NCBI GenBank assembly: GCA_030442055.1
Contig: JAUJEB010000003.1
Span: 248,001 to 312,000 of the forward strand
Direction of reading: 5' to 3'
Source of the DNA: Agaribacillus aureus
GTDB lineage: Bacteria; Bacteroidota; Bacteroidia; Cytophagales; Cyclobacteriaceae
DNA length: 64,000 bases
Positions 43,245 through 52,704 of the stretch are shown here, one piece after another. The notes beneath the pieces are model-generated. The model had not been told where the DNA came from. It made no database searches and was given only the letters and a program-made list of their open reading frames with translations. Positions within the stretch are counted from its first letter, which is position 1, and each line of letters begins with the position of its first letter. A program made the position numbers and the translations under genes.

Positions 43245-45923
43245 CTATCTTTTTTTCAGGACAATATTGGATTTCTCATTTTTTTCTTTCCTTAGCCAGT
43301 ATAAAAGATAAGGCACATTATAGGCGTGGGTCCACCCAAAAACGCGAAGCCCTTGTGAAATGTCCCAAATGGCTACGTCCTTATTGGCACCCTCGTGATA
43401 ATTTTTTTCGTCGGGAAGATGGCTCACACTTTCCAGGGCATCGGACATTTCTCCCTGGCTTTTTATGGCCTCTATGGGTTTTGGCAGTTTGTCGGTTTTC
43501 AAAAATTTGGCCCGGTCGACGGCCTCTTCAAAAAAACTCTTCTCACCGGACAGCTCATACCCAACCAATAAGCTGTGTATGGTAGACAGGTAAGACTCAT
43601 ATTTATGATTCCACGGCGGCACATCTCTTACTGACCGGGCATGCCGTATCAGTGCATTGCGCACCTTTGGATCCCCGGTGAGCTGCAAATATTTACGCAA
43701 TCCCTGGGATGCATAAACCTGTGAATAACCGTAGCGGTCCATGACTAGGCTGGTACATTGGTCGGTGCCTCCCTGATAGTTTAGCATACGCCGCACCCGA
43801 TCCTTTAAATCTTCGAAGTAACATTCATCTTTTGTGGCATCCCAAACTTCGACCATATTCCACACCGACAAATAAAGCCTTCTGCCTGTGAGTCCATGGT
43901 CTCCCCAAATCCTTTTGGAGTAGGTGTCGGCGGTCTGCCTGGCGGCTTCTAAGCCCCGATGGTTTCCGGATAAATAATAGGATGCCAGCCATCCCTGCAC
44001 CCAAACGTGGGCACTTAATAATGAGATCCAATGCTGGCTGGCATGACGTCTCCCTATGCCCAAATAAGGCGTGGCAGCCGGTTGATCTTTTGATGTCCAA
44101 AAATCCAGGGAGGGATTGGTATCGCCATAATACCTCGGTGCTTTTGGCCAGTGAATGTTATCTACATCCATCGCGTGTCTGCTCATAGCCTCCGCTGCCA
44201 GGTAATATTTACGATCGCCGGTACGCACAAATTGCATCCAAAGCATAAAGTCCTGCGCCGGCTCGTTGTTTGCCCACATTTTCCATTCTTTATTAAAATA
44301 ATGGGTCTTAAAATCCCCGTAGTCAAACATACCATACCAAGGCTCCCAGTTTTGGTTAAAAAGCATCCAATCCATTTTATAATCCATTCCTCGCTCATAC
44401 TCGGAAAAATTATCCGAACGCGGGGCAAAGGAACCATATACCTTTGACTCGGCGTACACGGCAGGATGGGCGTGGGCTATAGGTGGATCCAGAAAATAAT
44501 TAACAGTTCGCGCAATACTTTCGGCATCCTGCCCAGCACTGTGGAAATGATAGACCAGCTCAGTGGTTTTAGTCATCCCCTGTGCAAAATTGCCAAGCAT
44601 TTGTCCCTCGGGTTTATTTGACCAGCGGGCAAAGTTCATAGGATCGGCATCCGGTGACCAAATGTAGGCATAAAGCCGGCTGCTATCTCCAAAAATTTTA
44701 AGCGCTTTCGGGTACTCCTGTATAAAGTCTCTTATGCCGACACTTATTCCCCATTTTTTGTCGGCAACATCTATCCAGCCCGCTACCTTCTCAAGCTTTT
44801 TCTCCGTCCTGGTGTTACATGATATATTGGCGACAAAACCTTTCTTAATGCGCTCATCCGGTGAAGATTTGGGAACAGGAGGCATACGTGTGGGTTTTGG
44901 TCCTGTTTGTGTGACGGCGACCTGGTCATTGGGCCGCAGGGAGGATTTAAAGATTTTCGAAGGGGACTGATCCCACCAGGTGCCATCGTAATATCCCGTT
45001 TGGTATTCAAGATCTCCCGACAGCCGGTAATTTAGACATAACCCCGTCCCGGCAATTTGATCGTTAGGTTGCACCCATCCCGGATCATCTTCCCGGTCCT
45101 CCGGTATAATTTTTTCCGATTGTGTGGCGATTACGGAATGCTCTCCTTCCACCCTGGTATGTTTATCGGGAACGCCTGTATAGGTAAGCGTATGTAGCAC
45201 TTTGAAATATGATTGTCCCGCATAGGCGTGTATCCGTATGACAAAGGGGGAAACGTTGTTGTCTTCTCTACCGTATTGGTATTCTCCCTCTATCCTAAGA
45301 ATGCCATGTAATGGCCCTGAGCCCTTTTCCTTGACCGTATGCTTGACTATGGCCCTGGACGGGTCAATTCCCGCGTCATCAAGAAGGTCCAAAAATGAAC
45401 CTCTTGCATTGGGTTCCTCTGCAATGATATCCTCATCTCCAAAGCCGTCGCGATCCAAATCCAGCATTACCTGATTTAAAAATCCACCCTCACCTTTTTT
45501 TATGGTTAACCTGAGTGGGCCGGTGTTTATCTCTGCAAAACCATTTTGGCGTTGGCTATTAATAATAACCACCTTGTCTCCTTTAATACGCGATCGGCTA
45601 ATATCATTGCCATACTCCAGGGTATAACTGTCGGAGCTCCCGGCAAAAAAGAAGGCCCAAATCCATTTAACGCTATTGTTCAAAGGCTCCCAGGAAGTAA
45701 CCTCGGTAATCTGGGAAGGGATCTCGCGCCCGTCCTTATCCAGGATTCTTACGTGATCAGGCGAATGCAGCATCCCGCTTGGAAAAGGAATACCCAGGGT
45801 GATCGGGGCACCAGGGGAAAAGTTCTTCACCTTGAGGGGAATGCGGTTTGCAGCACGACTCGAAAGGTTAACCAGCAAGAAAAAGCAGATTACCCATAAA
45901 TTCAATTTCAACATATCAGCCAT
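43245..45923 (-). CDS. PcRGLX/YetA-like exo-rhamnogalacturonan lyase family protein
   Basis: An 892-residue exported protein. Signal peptide to about residue 24. The N-terminal RIFT-barrel-like part opens I-P-L-K-V-K-N-F-S-P-G-A-P and continues with G-I-P-F-P-S-G near 46. A beta-sandwich follows to about residue 480, and the last 400 residues are an alpha/alpha toroid with W-M-L-F-N-Q-N-W-E-P-W-Y-G near 540 and H-A-Y-N-V-P-Y-L-L-Y near 870. This is the layout of PL26 exo-rhamnogalacturonan lyases and YetA. Expected to remove unsaturated sugars from pectin rhamnogalacturonan I. It is last in the minus-strand utilization cluster. Exact linkage specificity cannot be read. Confidence 0.82.
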   Translation of the reverse strand: MADMLKLNLWVICFFLLVNLSSRAANRIPLKVKNFSPGAPITLGIPFPSGMLHSPDHVRILDKDGREIPSQITEVTSWEPLNNSVKWIWAFFFAGSSDSYTLEYGNDISRSRIKGDKVVIINSQRQNGFAEINTGPLRLTIKKGEGGFLNQVMLDLDRDGFGDEDIIAEEPNARGSFLDLLDDAGIDPSRAIVKHTVKEKGSGPLHGILRIEGEYQYGREDNNVSPFVIRIHAYAGQSYFKVLHTLTYTGVPDKHTRVEGEHSVIATQSEKIIPEDREDDPGWVQPNDQIAGTGLCLNYRLSGDLEYQTGYYDGTWWDQSPSKIFKSSLRPNDQVAVTQTGPKPTRMPPVPKSSPDERIKKGFVANISCNTRTEKKLEKVAGWIDVADKKWGISVGIRDFIQEYPKALKIFGDSSRLYAYIWSPDADPMNFARWSNKPEGQMLGNFAQGMTKTTELVYHFHSAGQDAESIARTVNYFLDPPIAHAHPAVYAESKVYGSFAPRSDNFSEYERGMDYKMDWMLFNQNWEPWYGMFDYGDFKTHYFNKEWKMWANNEPAQDFMLWMQFVRTGDRKYYLAAEAMSRHAMDVDNIHWPKAPRYYGDTNPSLDFWTSKDQPAATPYLGIGRRHASQHWISLLSAHVWVQGWLASYYLSGNHRGLEAARQTADTYSKRIWGDHGLTGRRLYLSVWNMVEVWDATKDECYFEDLKDRVRRMLNYQGGTDQCTSLVMDRYGYSQVYASQGLRKYLQLTGDPKVRNALIRHARSVRDVPPWNHKYESYLSTIHSLLVGYELSGEKSFFEEAVDRAKFLKTDKLPKPIEAIKSQGEMSDALESVSHLPDEKNYHEGANKDVAIWDISQGLRVFGWTHAYNVPYLLYWLRKEKNEKSNIVLKKR

Positions 45924-46083
45924 ATAAAAATGGGTACATTTTAAGTGTAGTTCCTTTTTTTATTAAGACAGGATCAGCATTAAATTGTACTGAAATTTTA
46001 TTTTATTTTACCGATGGAACGGAAAAGGAATTACGGGGCTGACACGGATTGTCGAAACCAGTTGAAAATCAATTTTTATCCTG

Positions 46084-46938
46084 TCAGTTATCTCTTTTAT
46101 CGAAATACAAGGCTGCTGCTCCCAGCACGGCGATATGCGGGGTTTCTGACACCCGAATGGTAAGGCGATCAACTACCGGTGTGTAGGCGAAAGATTCGAG
46201 TTTTTCTGCTAAGGTATCTTCGAAAAACGAATAGGCCTTACTCACTGAGCCTCCCAATATGATAATTTCCGGGTCAACGCTGTAGAGGATAGTTTTAATG
46301 GCATTTCCCAAATTTGCCCCGTACGCCTTGAAAATATCCAGTGCTTCAGGCTCTCCGTCGCTTGCCATCTGAAACAATTTATCGCCGGGAATTTGATGCT
46401 CTTTGGCAAAATATTGCCCGCTGCAATAATATTCATAGTTATGGTCTTTGTAAGGGATCATGCCAAATTCACCAGCGCCGCAATTGTAGCCATCGTACAG
46501 TTTGCCGTTGATAATTATTCCTGCGGCCAGGCCGGTTCCGGAAATGAGGCCTACAATGTTTTTATAGTCCGATCCATGGCCGAAATATCTTTCTCCGATA
46601 GCAAAACAATTCGCGTCATTATTAATATAGACGGGAACTTTGAAGTAATCTTCCAGTTTTTGTTTCAGGTGAACCTCTTTCCACGATGGAATATTCTGGA
46701 CATCATAAACAATCCCCCGCTCGGTATCTACCACGCTGGGCACGCCAACACCGATACCGGCCACATCCCTTTCAAAGATTTTATCAATTGTGGCAATGAC
46801 TTCTTCCAACACATAGGCTTCGGGCTTACTTGAAGAAATACTACAACTTTCTATTTTAACTATTTGATTATCAATTATTAATCCCGCCCTAACATTGGTG
46901 CCTCCCAAGTCAACACCCACAATCGATTTATGATTCAT
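46084..46938 (-). CDS. ROK-family sugar kinase
   Basis: A 284-residue cytoplasmic kinase. The ATP-binding opening V-D-L-G-G-T-N-V-R-A-G is at residues 5-15, with D-A-N-C-F-A-I-G-E near 102, V-G-L-I-S-G-T-G-L-A-A-G near 128 and I-I-L-G-G-S-V-S near 228. The usual zinc motif C-x-C-G-x-x-G-C-x-E is absent; its place is taken by Y-E-Y-Y-C-S-G-Q-Y-F with a single Cys. Phosphorylates a hexose such as glucose or an acetylhexosamine. It is cotranscribed with the MFS sugar permease 6 bp upstream, consistent with phosphorylating the imported sugar. Confidence 0.88.
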   Translation of the reverse strand: MNHKSIVGVDLGGTNVRAGLIIDNQIVKIESCSISSSKPEAYVLEEVIATIDKIFERDVAGIGVGVPSVVDTERGIVYDVQNIPSWKEVHLKQKLEDYFKVPVYINNDANCFAIGERYFGHGSDYKNIVGLISGTGLAAGIIINGKLYDGYNCGAGEFGMIPYKDHNYEYYCSGQYFAKEHQIPGDKLFQMASDGEPEALDIFKAYGANLGNAIKTILYSVDPEIIILGGSVSKAYSFFEDTLAEKLESFAYTPVVDRLTIRVSETPHIAVLGAAALYFDKRDN

Positions 46939-46944
46939 ACTTAC

Positions 46945-48201
46945 TTAGTTCTTTTTTTCTCTTAGACTAATGGTTTTATTATTGACAAGGGGTTTGGACC
47001 AAAACCCAATACTGATAATATATCCAAAAGTCAAATATAGAAAAATCATACCTATTCTCAGACCATAAATATCGCCAAGCCATCCAACAATCAAAGGAAT
47101 AATTGCGCCTCCCGCAATTCCGGTGACCAATATCCCGGAAAGGGACCCATGATGTGAGGGCACCGAGTTTAACGCCAGAGAGATCACCACCGACCAGATC
47201 ACCGACGCAAAAAAACCTACCAGTGGAAAAGCTATTAAGACCACGTCGACGTTGCCTGAAAACAAGGCGAGGCTCAGGCATATTACGCCGGCAGATGCAA
47301 ATCCAATGAGCACTTTTCGGCTATCTACAAACTTTAACAGTATTAAACCCAATACCGTACCTGCCGTCATTAATCCCCAGAAGAGCGAAACTGTTTCTGC
47401 ACCCTGGGTCTGCGGGTCTGTGTCGTGGTAGGTGAGTAAAAATTCTGATATCCAGCTGGCTACCCCCTGTTCTGTACCTACGTAGGCAAAAATTCCCAAA
47501 AAATAAAGAACTACCATGGGGTTCCTGAGCAATTGTAAATGCGTTTTCCATGCCCCCACACGCTCATCCTCCTTTAACGCTACTTTCGGCAGGGTTGAAA
47601 AATAAATGATGATGACCATCAGCAATGAGGTTACTGAAAATAACCAGTAGATCGAAATCCAGGGCAGATCTTCGGGAACAATCTTTGACAAAAGATTGAT
47701 CAATGCGTTTGCCGGCTCCTCAATCTCCGAAAGATTCAATACCAGGTATGAATATACCAGCGGACTTAAAAACGATGCCAGTCCAAAAAAAAGCTGCCCG
47801 ATAACGGAATTGAAGGCAAAATGCTCCTCTCCACCGGCAACCCGCAGCAAGGGATTAATAGCGACCTGCAACATGGCCATACCTGAACCGATAAAAAAGA
47901 GAGAAACCATGTAAACAAAATAATTAGGCAGTAGCGCAAAAAAAAGAGCCCCTAAAAAAGACATGAAAAAGGCCAGTAGCATCACTTTCTTCTCCCCTAT
48001 CTTTTCTACCAGGATACCGGAGGGAATGGACATAAATGCGTAGGCAATGAAGAAGGCAAAAGGCAAAAAGGCTACCAGTGTCAAACTTAGATCAAAGCTT
48101 TTAATAATATCCGGAACCAGCGGCCCAATGATATTCGTCAAAAAGGAAATAACAAAAAATGTCAATAGGATGAGTCCTATCGCGTAGTAGCTTCGTTTCA
48201 T
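46945..48201 (-). CDS. MFS sugar permease (FHS/NagP-like)
   Basis: A 418-residue inner-membrane transporter with 12 predicted membrane segments. I start it at the ATG at 48201; the longer frame from 48240 adds 13 Ser/Asn/Lys-rich residues before the first membrane helix. Family features are F-L-T-N-I-I-G-P-L-V-P near residue 20, the cytoplasmic G-x-x-x-E-K-I-G-E-K-K near residue 70 and E-Q-G-V-A-S-W near residue 242. Proton-linked symport of a monosaccharide is the likely role. It pairs with the ROK kinase next to it. Confidence 0.87.
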   Translation of the reverse strand: MKRSYYAIGLILLTFFVISFLTNIIGPLVPDIIKSFDLSLTLVAFLPFAFFIAYAFMSIPSGILVEKIGEKKVMLLAFFMSFLGALFFALLPNYFVYMVSLFFIGSGMAMLQVAINPLLRVAGGEEHFAFNSVIGQLFFGLASFLSPLVYSYLVLNLSEIEEPANALINLLSKIVPEDLPWISIYWLFSVTSLLMVIIIYFSTLPKVALKEDERVGAWKTHLQLLRNPMVVLYFLGIFAYVGTEQGVASWISEFLLTYHDTDPQTQGAETVSLFWGLMTAGTVLGLILLKFVDSRKVLIGFASAGVICLSLALFSGNVDVVLIAFPLVGFFASVIWSVVISLALNSVPSHHGSLSGILVTGIAGGAIIPLIVGWLGDIYGLRIGMIFLYLTFGYIISIGFWSKPLVNNKTISLREKKN

Positions 48202-48280
48202 TCTATTATTTTTTGAGGAGGTTAACGGCAACATTTTCACCTTACCATCCTGTAGCGCATGCTGTCAACCACCATGAACA

Positions 48281-49153
48281 CTATCGCAACATAGGAAATA
48301 ATTTTCTGATTTCATCATTATTGGGTTGCAATCCGTATTCGGCAATTTCCATTGCTTCTGCGTGTTTGATCTTTTTGGCTTTTTCCGGTCCATACCATTT
48401 CTCAAGCGACTTTCTCATCTCACCGGAAATAGGACGTGCCTTTACCCGCTTTGCCAGCCATTCTCTTCGCGCGACCTTTTCTTTTGGCACCTCCTCCAAC
48501 TGGCCACCTACCCAGGCAAGCCATTCGTAAAACTGTGAAACATGGGCATCCATCCCATCCACCTTTTTTTCAATAGTATCGTCAATAGCGACCACAATGT
48601 CGGGGCTAAAAGGATTGGGTTTTTGAAAATGATCCTGCATGTAAAGGAACAGGGGATTCTTTTTTAAAGGCGGTGTATCCGGTGTGACATTGGGAACAAC
48701 CACCAAATAGGCAGCATCCTGAACAACTTTACCCGCATTTCGGTGATCCGGGTGGTAGTCATTTGGGCGGTGGCCAAGCACAATGTCAGCATTCCATTCC
48801 CTTATCTTTCTGATCACCTGGTGCCTTACCTGCAATGTGGGTAGCAGCTCCGCATCGTGATTATCCAGTACATCATATTCAATACCCAAACGGCGGCCGG
48901 CTTCCTTTGCCTCGGCCCGCCGGCGTTTTGCCAGAGCCCCACCTCCTTCGCTTTGATGCCCGGCATCGCCATTGGTCAGCGATAAAAATTTGACGGCGTG
49001 CCCCATTTCCGCAAATTTTGCGGCAGCCCCGCCAAATTTGCTGTCACAATCATCGGGATGGGCGCCAATGGCGATAATTCTAAGCTGTTGACTTTGAGCA
49101 TATCCTGCCAATACCAAAATGATGGCCAGGGTACTTAATACTATTTTTTTCAT
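48281..49153 (-). CDS. PIG-L family deacetylase, exported
   Basis: A 290-residue metal-dependent deacetylase. The ATG at 49153 starts a signal peptide (V-L-S-T-L-A-I-I-L-V-L-A-G-Y-A-Q); the longer frame to 49339 has no family sequence. The LmbE/PIG-L motif A-H-P-D-D-C-D-S-K-F near residue 32 and H-R-P-N-D-Y-H-P-D-H near residue 136 give the zinc ligands. It likely deacetylates an N-acetyl sugar released in the periplasm. It comes 79 bp before the MFS permease on the same strand. Confidence 0.87.
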   Translation of the reverse strand: MKKIVLSTLAIILVLAGYAQSQQLRIIAIGAHPDDCDSKFGGAAAKFAEMGHAVKFLSLTNGDAGHQSEGGGALAKRRRAEAKEAGRRLGIEYDVLDNHDAELLPTLQVRHQVIRKIREWNADIVLGHRPNDYHPDHRNAGKVVQDAAYLVVVPNVTPDTPPLKKNPLFLYMQDHFQKPNPFSPDIVVAIDDTIEKKVDGMDAHVSQFYEWLAWVGGQLEEVPKEKVARREWLAKRVKARPISGEMRKSLEKWYGPEKAKKIKHAEAMEIAEYGLQPNNDEIRKLFPMLR

Positions 49154-49362
49154 AATAGGTAAGTTTATAGGTGTTGACAAATTAATTTGGTCATAAAATC
49201 GAGATCTGGCAAGTTGCGGCCACCGGAAATCTCCATATTGCCAGCAGGTCTTACTAACAAAGACACCGCAGGTCGCAAATTGTACCAGAATTTCTATAGG
49301 AAAGAACTTCCTCATAGCAATCACCAGCTTTGCGACCACTCGCGATAGGCGTCTGCTTCAAA

Positions 49363-50562
49363 CTAAGCTTGAAACCTCTTAAACAGACAGGCTTCCAGCA
49401 CCGGTTTTTCTCCGGCTATGACGGCCGCGGCGAGTTCTCCCAATGCCGGTCCGTGTTTAAATCCGTGCCCTGACCCGCCACCCAGTATCCATACATTGTC
49501 GGCCCCGGGGTGTAAATCAAAAATAAAATGATCGTCTGGCGTATTGGTATATTGACAGACTCTGGACTCAATAAGCGGCATTTTTTTGAGGGAAGGGAAA
49601 CGGAAAGCCAGGTAATCGCGAGCTCTTTCCAGCGCCTCAGTGGACACAACCCTATCATCATTTGAAGGATCGAAAACCTTTCCACGCCTGTGAGCCGCAA
49701 TTTTAAAACCCCGGTGTTGGTTTTTGGGAAAGCCATAAAAGACATCTTCACCATCAAGATCAAGCCAGGGTGGCTGGCAATTTTCGAAGTCGGTAGACAG
49801 ATGGGGCGGTAGCCCAAAGTAAAACACCTCCTGGCGGGTAATGGTAATTTTACCCTTCATCACCTCGGGAAATATGTCCCCTATCCATGGCCCACAGGCA
49901 AAAACATAGACATCAGCTTTTAATTTGCTGTCTTTTAAAAGCAGATTATCTAATTGATTGTTTTTTATAGAACCAGGTTTAACAGGACTTTGTAAGTAGG
50001 TACCTCCCTCCGAAACAAAAGCCTTTGTAACACTCTGACAAGCTTCTCTTGCCATTAGGTAACCGGCCGTTTTTTCCAATATAAGCGCACTCAAATCATC
50101 CACGTGCAAGAATGGATAACGCTTTCTGGCTTCATCCGGTGACAATTTATCAAACGATAACCCCACTTCCTGGAAGTGCCGGAGAGATGTCTTAATGAAA
50201 TCGGAGTTATTGACATCTTTTGTAAACCACAACACGCCGTTGGGAAAAAACAGCTGTTTTCCAAACTTTTTTTCATTTTCAAGCCACAGCTGATGCGCCC
50301 GTACAGCCAGTTTGGTGTAAATGCTTTCCGCTCCGTAAACAAATCGGTGTAACCTGGTCTCGCCTCCCGAGCTTGACCAGGCATTTCCAGGGCCCCACTG
50401 GTCTATATTGATAACTTTGAATCCCTTTCTCCGCAGCCACAATGACGTCCAGCCCCCAAATGCTCCGGCCCCAATGACGGCAATGGTGGCGTTACCATCC
50501 AATTGGGAGGTAGGATTATTTCCGGTTGTGACCGGTTGATCGCTGTCTGGTTTGGTGTTCAT
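49363..50562 (-). CDS. Sarcosine-oxidase-like FAD-dependent amine oxidase
   Basis: A 399-residue DAO-family flavoenzyme. The Rossmann motif V-I-G-A-G-A-F-G-G-W is at residues 29-38, and the second dinucleotide motif is near 360 (G-G-G-S-G-H-G-F-K). C336 in R-V-C-Q-Y-T-N-T-P-D matches the cysteine that binds FAD covalently in monomeric sarcosine oxidase, with H-F-I-F-D-L-H-P following as in that enzyme. It should oxidise a secondary N-methyl amine or amino acid, giving H2O2 and an aldehyde or imine. It has no signal peptide. It lies in the utilization cluster between a VOC protein and the PIG-L deacetylase. Confidence 0.86.
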   Translation of the reverse strand: MNTKPDSDQPVTTGNNPTSQLDGNATIAVIGAGAFGGWTSLWLRRKGFKVINIDQWGPGNAWSSSGGETRLHRFVYGAESIYTKLAVRAHQLWLENEKKFGKQLFFPNGVLWFTKDVNNSDFIKTSLRHFQEVGLSFDKLSPDEARKRYPFLHVDDLSALILEKTAGYLMAREACQSVTKAFVSEGGTYLQSPVKPGSIKNNQLDNLLLKDSKLKADVYVFACGPWIGDIFPEVMKGKITITRQEVFYFGLPPHLSTDFENCQPPWLDLDGEDVFYGFPKNQHRGFKIAAHRRGKVFDPSNDDRVVSTEALERARDYLAFRFPSLKKMPLIESRVCQYTNTPDDHFIFDLHPGADNVWILGGGSGHGFKHGPALGELAAAVIAGEKPVLEACLFKRFQA

Positions 50563-50622
50563 GCCTGTAGCTATAGCAATCGGGTTTACAGATTAAGAGA
50601 GCAAGTTATCACTTGTTGCAAA

Positions 50623-51447
50623 TTAACCAAATATCATCAATCCATGCGATAATTTTAAATCCCATTCCAGGGGTAGCTGTGAGCTGTCGAATTTTACCGC
50701 ATAAATTCCCAGGCCATATTGATGCGTTACCCTGGACATTCCGATAGCGCCGGCGGCCTTGAGAATGTCTATAAAGTGTTCATTTAATTGAAACCGGAAA
50801 ACAGTATGATCCGATTGCTCCTGAACAATGGGGCGAATACCCAATAAGTTTTGAAAACCTCTTACCACCTGGTCCCACCGGTCTGTTACAACCAGCACCA
50901 TCCCTTCCAGCCCCACTACCCCATTGGCGTGTTCAGTTGCGCTGGGATCCGGTAGACTCAAGGGGTGCAGGCCGCTAATCAGAAATGGTAATTCATCCGT
51001 CAGGGGTGCTGACATTTTCCACCGCAACAATTTTCCATCCGGGGTACGGCGGCCGGCGGCCAATGGCTTGGTCAGAAAAACACCGCGATTTTTGAGGTGG
51101 ATGCGGTCTTTTGAGAGGTTTTCGCTCAATAAGGCGACGTCAATTAACCCTTCCGGCAGATCAAAAGCCCTGCCGTAAAAACGAAGAGTAATGCCGTATT
51201 TCGATTTGCGAAAAAAAGTCAGCAAACCGGTCTTGTACAATAATCTCAGCACCAGCGCTCTGATTCCACGTCTTACGGCCAGTAATTCCAGATAGGTGCC
51301 ATCTTTTAGGAGGATAAGTGCGTTTTCGGATATTCCTCCAAGGTGACGGCCACCCGGAGTCACGACGAAACCCAGCTTTTGATAGTCGTCTGTAGCTTTC
51401 TGCAGATCCTTAACCAGAATAACGATGTGATGAAGCTTTAAAGACAT
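50623..51447 (-). CDS. VOC-superfamily protein (glyoxalase-like domain)
   Basis: A 274-residue protein with two glyoxalase/bleomycin-resistance-like halves. The first opens L-H-H-I-V-I-L-V-K-D-L near residue 4, giving the first His ligand position; the second lies at about 175-270 and closes with Y-A-V-K-F-D. Such proteins are metal-dependent lyases or dioxygenases or binding proteins. Function unknown here. It precedes the FAD oxidase by 60 bp and follows the DUF2911-TPR gene by 70 bp on the minus strand. Confidence 0.75.
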   Translation of the reverse strand: MSLKLHHIVILVKDLQKATDDYQKLGFVVTPGGRHLGGISENALILLKDGTYLELLAVRRGIRALVLRLLYKTGLLTFFRKSKYGITLRFYGRAFDLPEGLIDVALLSENLSKDRIHLKNRGVFLTKPLAAGRRTPDGKLLRWKMSAPLTDELPFLISGLHPLSLPDPSATEHANGVVGLEGMVLVVTDRWDQVVRGFQNLLGIRPIVQEQSDHTVFRFQLNEHFIDILKAAGAIGMSRVTHQYGLGIYAVKFDSSQLPLEWDLKLSHGLMIFG

Positions 51448-51517
51448 TTTTTGATTGGTGAATCATAGACAGGTGCCTTGTAACATTGGGATGCCTCTGT
51501 AGCAATCCTTATCTGCA

Positions 51518-52624
51518 TTATTTTCGGTTTTCCAGTTTTTCAATCATCTTACCGATGCTAATTTTCTGTCTTGCATTAGGGGCATCCTTCAAGGCCAGCT
51601 TAAAATGCTTCAGTGCATTTTTGCGATCGCCGACACCTTCATAACCTCTTCCCAAACCAAGATGCACGGGCCAGGCGTCCTGATGCTGTTTGTAACTTAA
51701 TTTAAATACCGACAGCGCCTCTTCATATTTCTCTTCCCTCATCAATCCTCTGGCAAACTGGTAAAGCTCATCCGGCGTCCCCAGGTCAAGCGCTTTTTTT
51801 AAGACTTTTTCAGCTTCTTCATGCCTTCCCATTTTTTCCAGTAATCCGGCTTTGGTTTGCAAATTGGCCGACGTTTCCAATGAAAAATAGTCACCGCTAA
51901 TGGACCTGTTTACCCATTTTAGCGCTTCTTCATAGTTTATCTCATTTTCCAGGCAAAATTTTGCCGCCTCATTCCAGGCCTGCCAGCTAAAGCCCGCCTC
52001 GTCCCTTAGCTCGTTGCGGATATTGTTTAAATAGATGTTTTTAACATCTGCCTCAATTTTAAAGGGAACCTGCAGGTTTTCCCATTTTAAGGCAGCTACC
52101 GCCTGGTCGGGACGGCGAACAATGAAGTCGTAACTTAGCCATTCATGATAGCTTCCTTTCTCAGGCCTGACCGCGACACGTAAGGCATCCTCTGCCTGAT
52201 TATAAGTAAAACTTCCCCACGAAGTGGCGTTGTTTGAAAAAATTATCGTCCACTCATCAGCAGAAGGTATCATATGCAGACCGTAAATGCCGGCAGCGAG
52301 TGGGGCACCTTCGATCGTTACATCGTGCGAAAAAGAAATGGTGGTATTGCGATTAGCACCGGCACGCCAGGGATAAGGATCACCCCCATTGTAGGGCACC
52401 AACTGTCCCCAAATTTTTCCCTGTCTGTTTTCACCCTGCGGACTGGTTATATCCGGACTAAAATAGGTAATGGTAACTTCCACCAGTCCAATCCATTGGG
52501 TGACCTGAGACTTTTGATTGCCACCATCGAAAGGGAGGGTAAGATGGCTTTGAGCGCTTGAATAGGGGCTTAAAAGCAAAAGGATCACAGCCATACCAGC
52601 CAAACGCATTTGCAGTGTTTTCAT
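51518..52624 (-). CDS. DUF2911-TPR exported protein
   Basis: A 368-residue exported protein. Signal peptide to about residue 25. Residues about 30-185 are a DUF2911 domain (V-E-V-T-I-T-Y-F-S-P, then G-Q-L-V-P-Y-N and P-W-R-A-G-A-N-R-N-T-T-I). Residues about 210-365 contain four tetratricopeptide-like repeats with A-L-x-x-F-x-x-A motifs. Bacteroidota have many DUF2911 proteins, all of unknown function. A terminator lies between SusD and this gene, so it may have its own promoter. Confidence 0.82.
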   Translation of the reverse strand: MKTLQMRLAGMAVILLLLSPYSSAQSHLTLPFDGGNQKSQVTQWIGLVEVTITYFSPDITSPQGENRQGKIWGQLVPYNGGDPYPWRAGANRNTTISFSHDVTIEGAPLAAGIYGLHMIPSADEWTIIFSNNATSWGSFTYNQAEDALRVAVRPEKGSYHEWLSYDFIVRRPDQAVAALKWENLQVPFKIEADVKNIYLNNIRNELRDEAGFSWQAWNEAAKFCLENEINYEEALKWVNRSISGDYFSLETSANLQTKAGLLEKMGRHEEAEKVLKKALDLGTPDELYQFARGLMREEKYEEALSVFKLSYKQHQDAWPVHLGLGRGYEGVGDRKNALKHFKLALKDAPNARQKISIGKMIEKLENRK

Positions 52625-52639
52625 GACAAAAGAGATTTT

Positions 52640-52674
52640 AAAATAACCAGCCCGTACGATTAAGTACAGGCCGG
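52640..52674 (-). terminator. Rho-independent terminator after the third susD
   Basis: On the minus strand an 11-bp stem (52664-52674 with 52647-52657, two G-U pairs) has a 6-nt loop and is followed by TTATTTT. It lies 31 bp after the SusD stop at 52705 and separates SusC/SusD from the genes downstream. Confidence 0.75.
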
Positions 52675-52704
52675 ATACTAAGCAAATATTTTAATTTTAT
52701 GTAA

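Noticed and set aside
49154-49339. N-terminal extension of the PIG-L deacetylase
   Set aside because: It would place 62 unrelated residues before an intact signal peptide.
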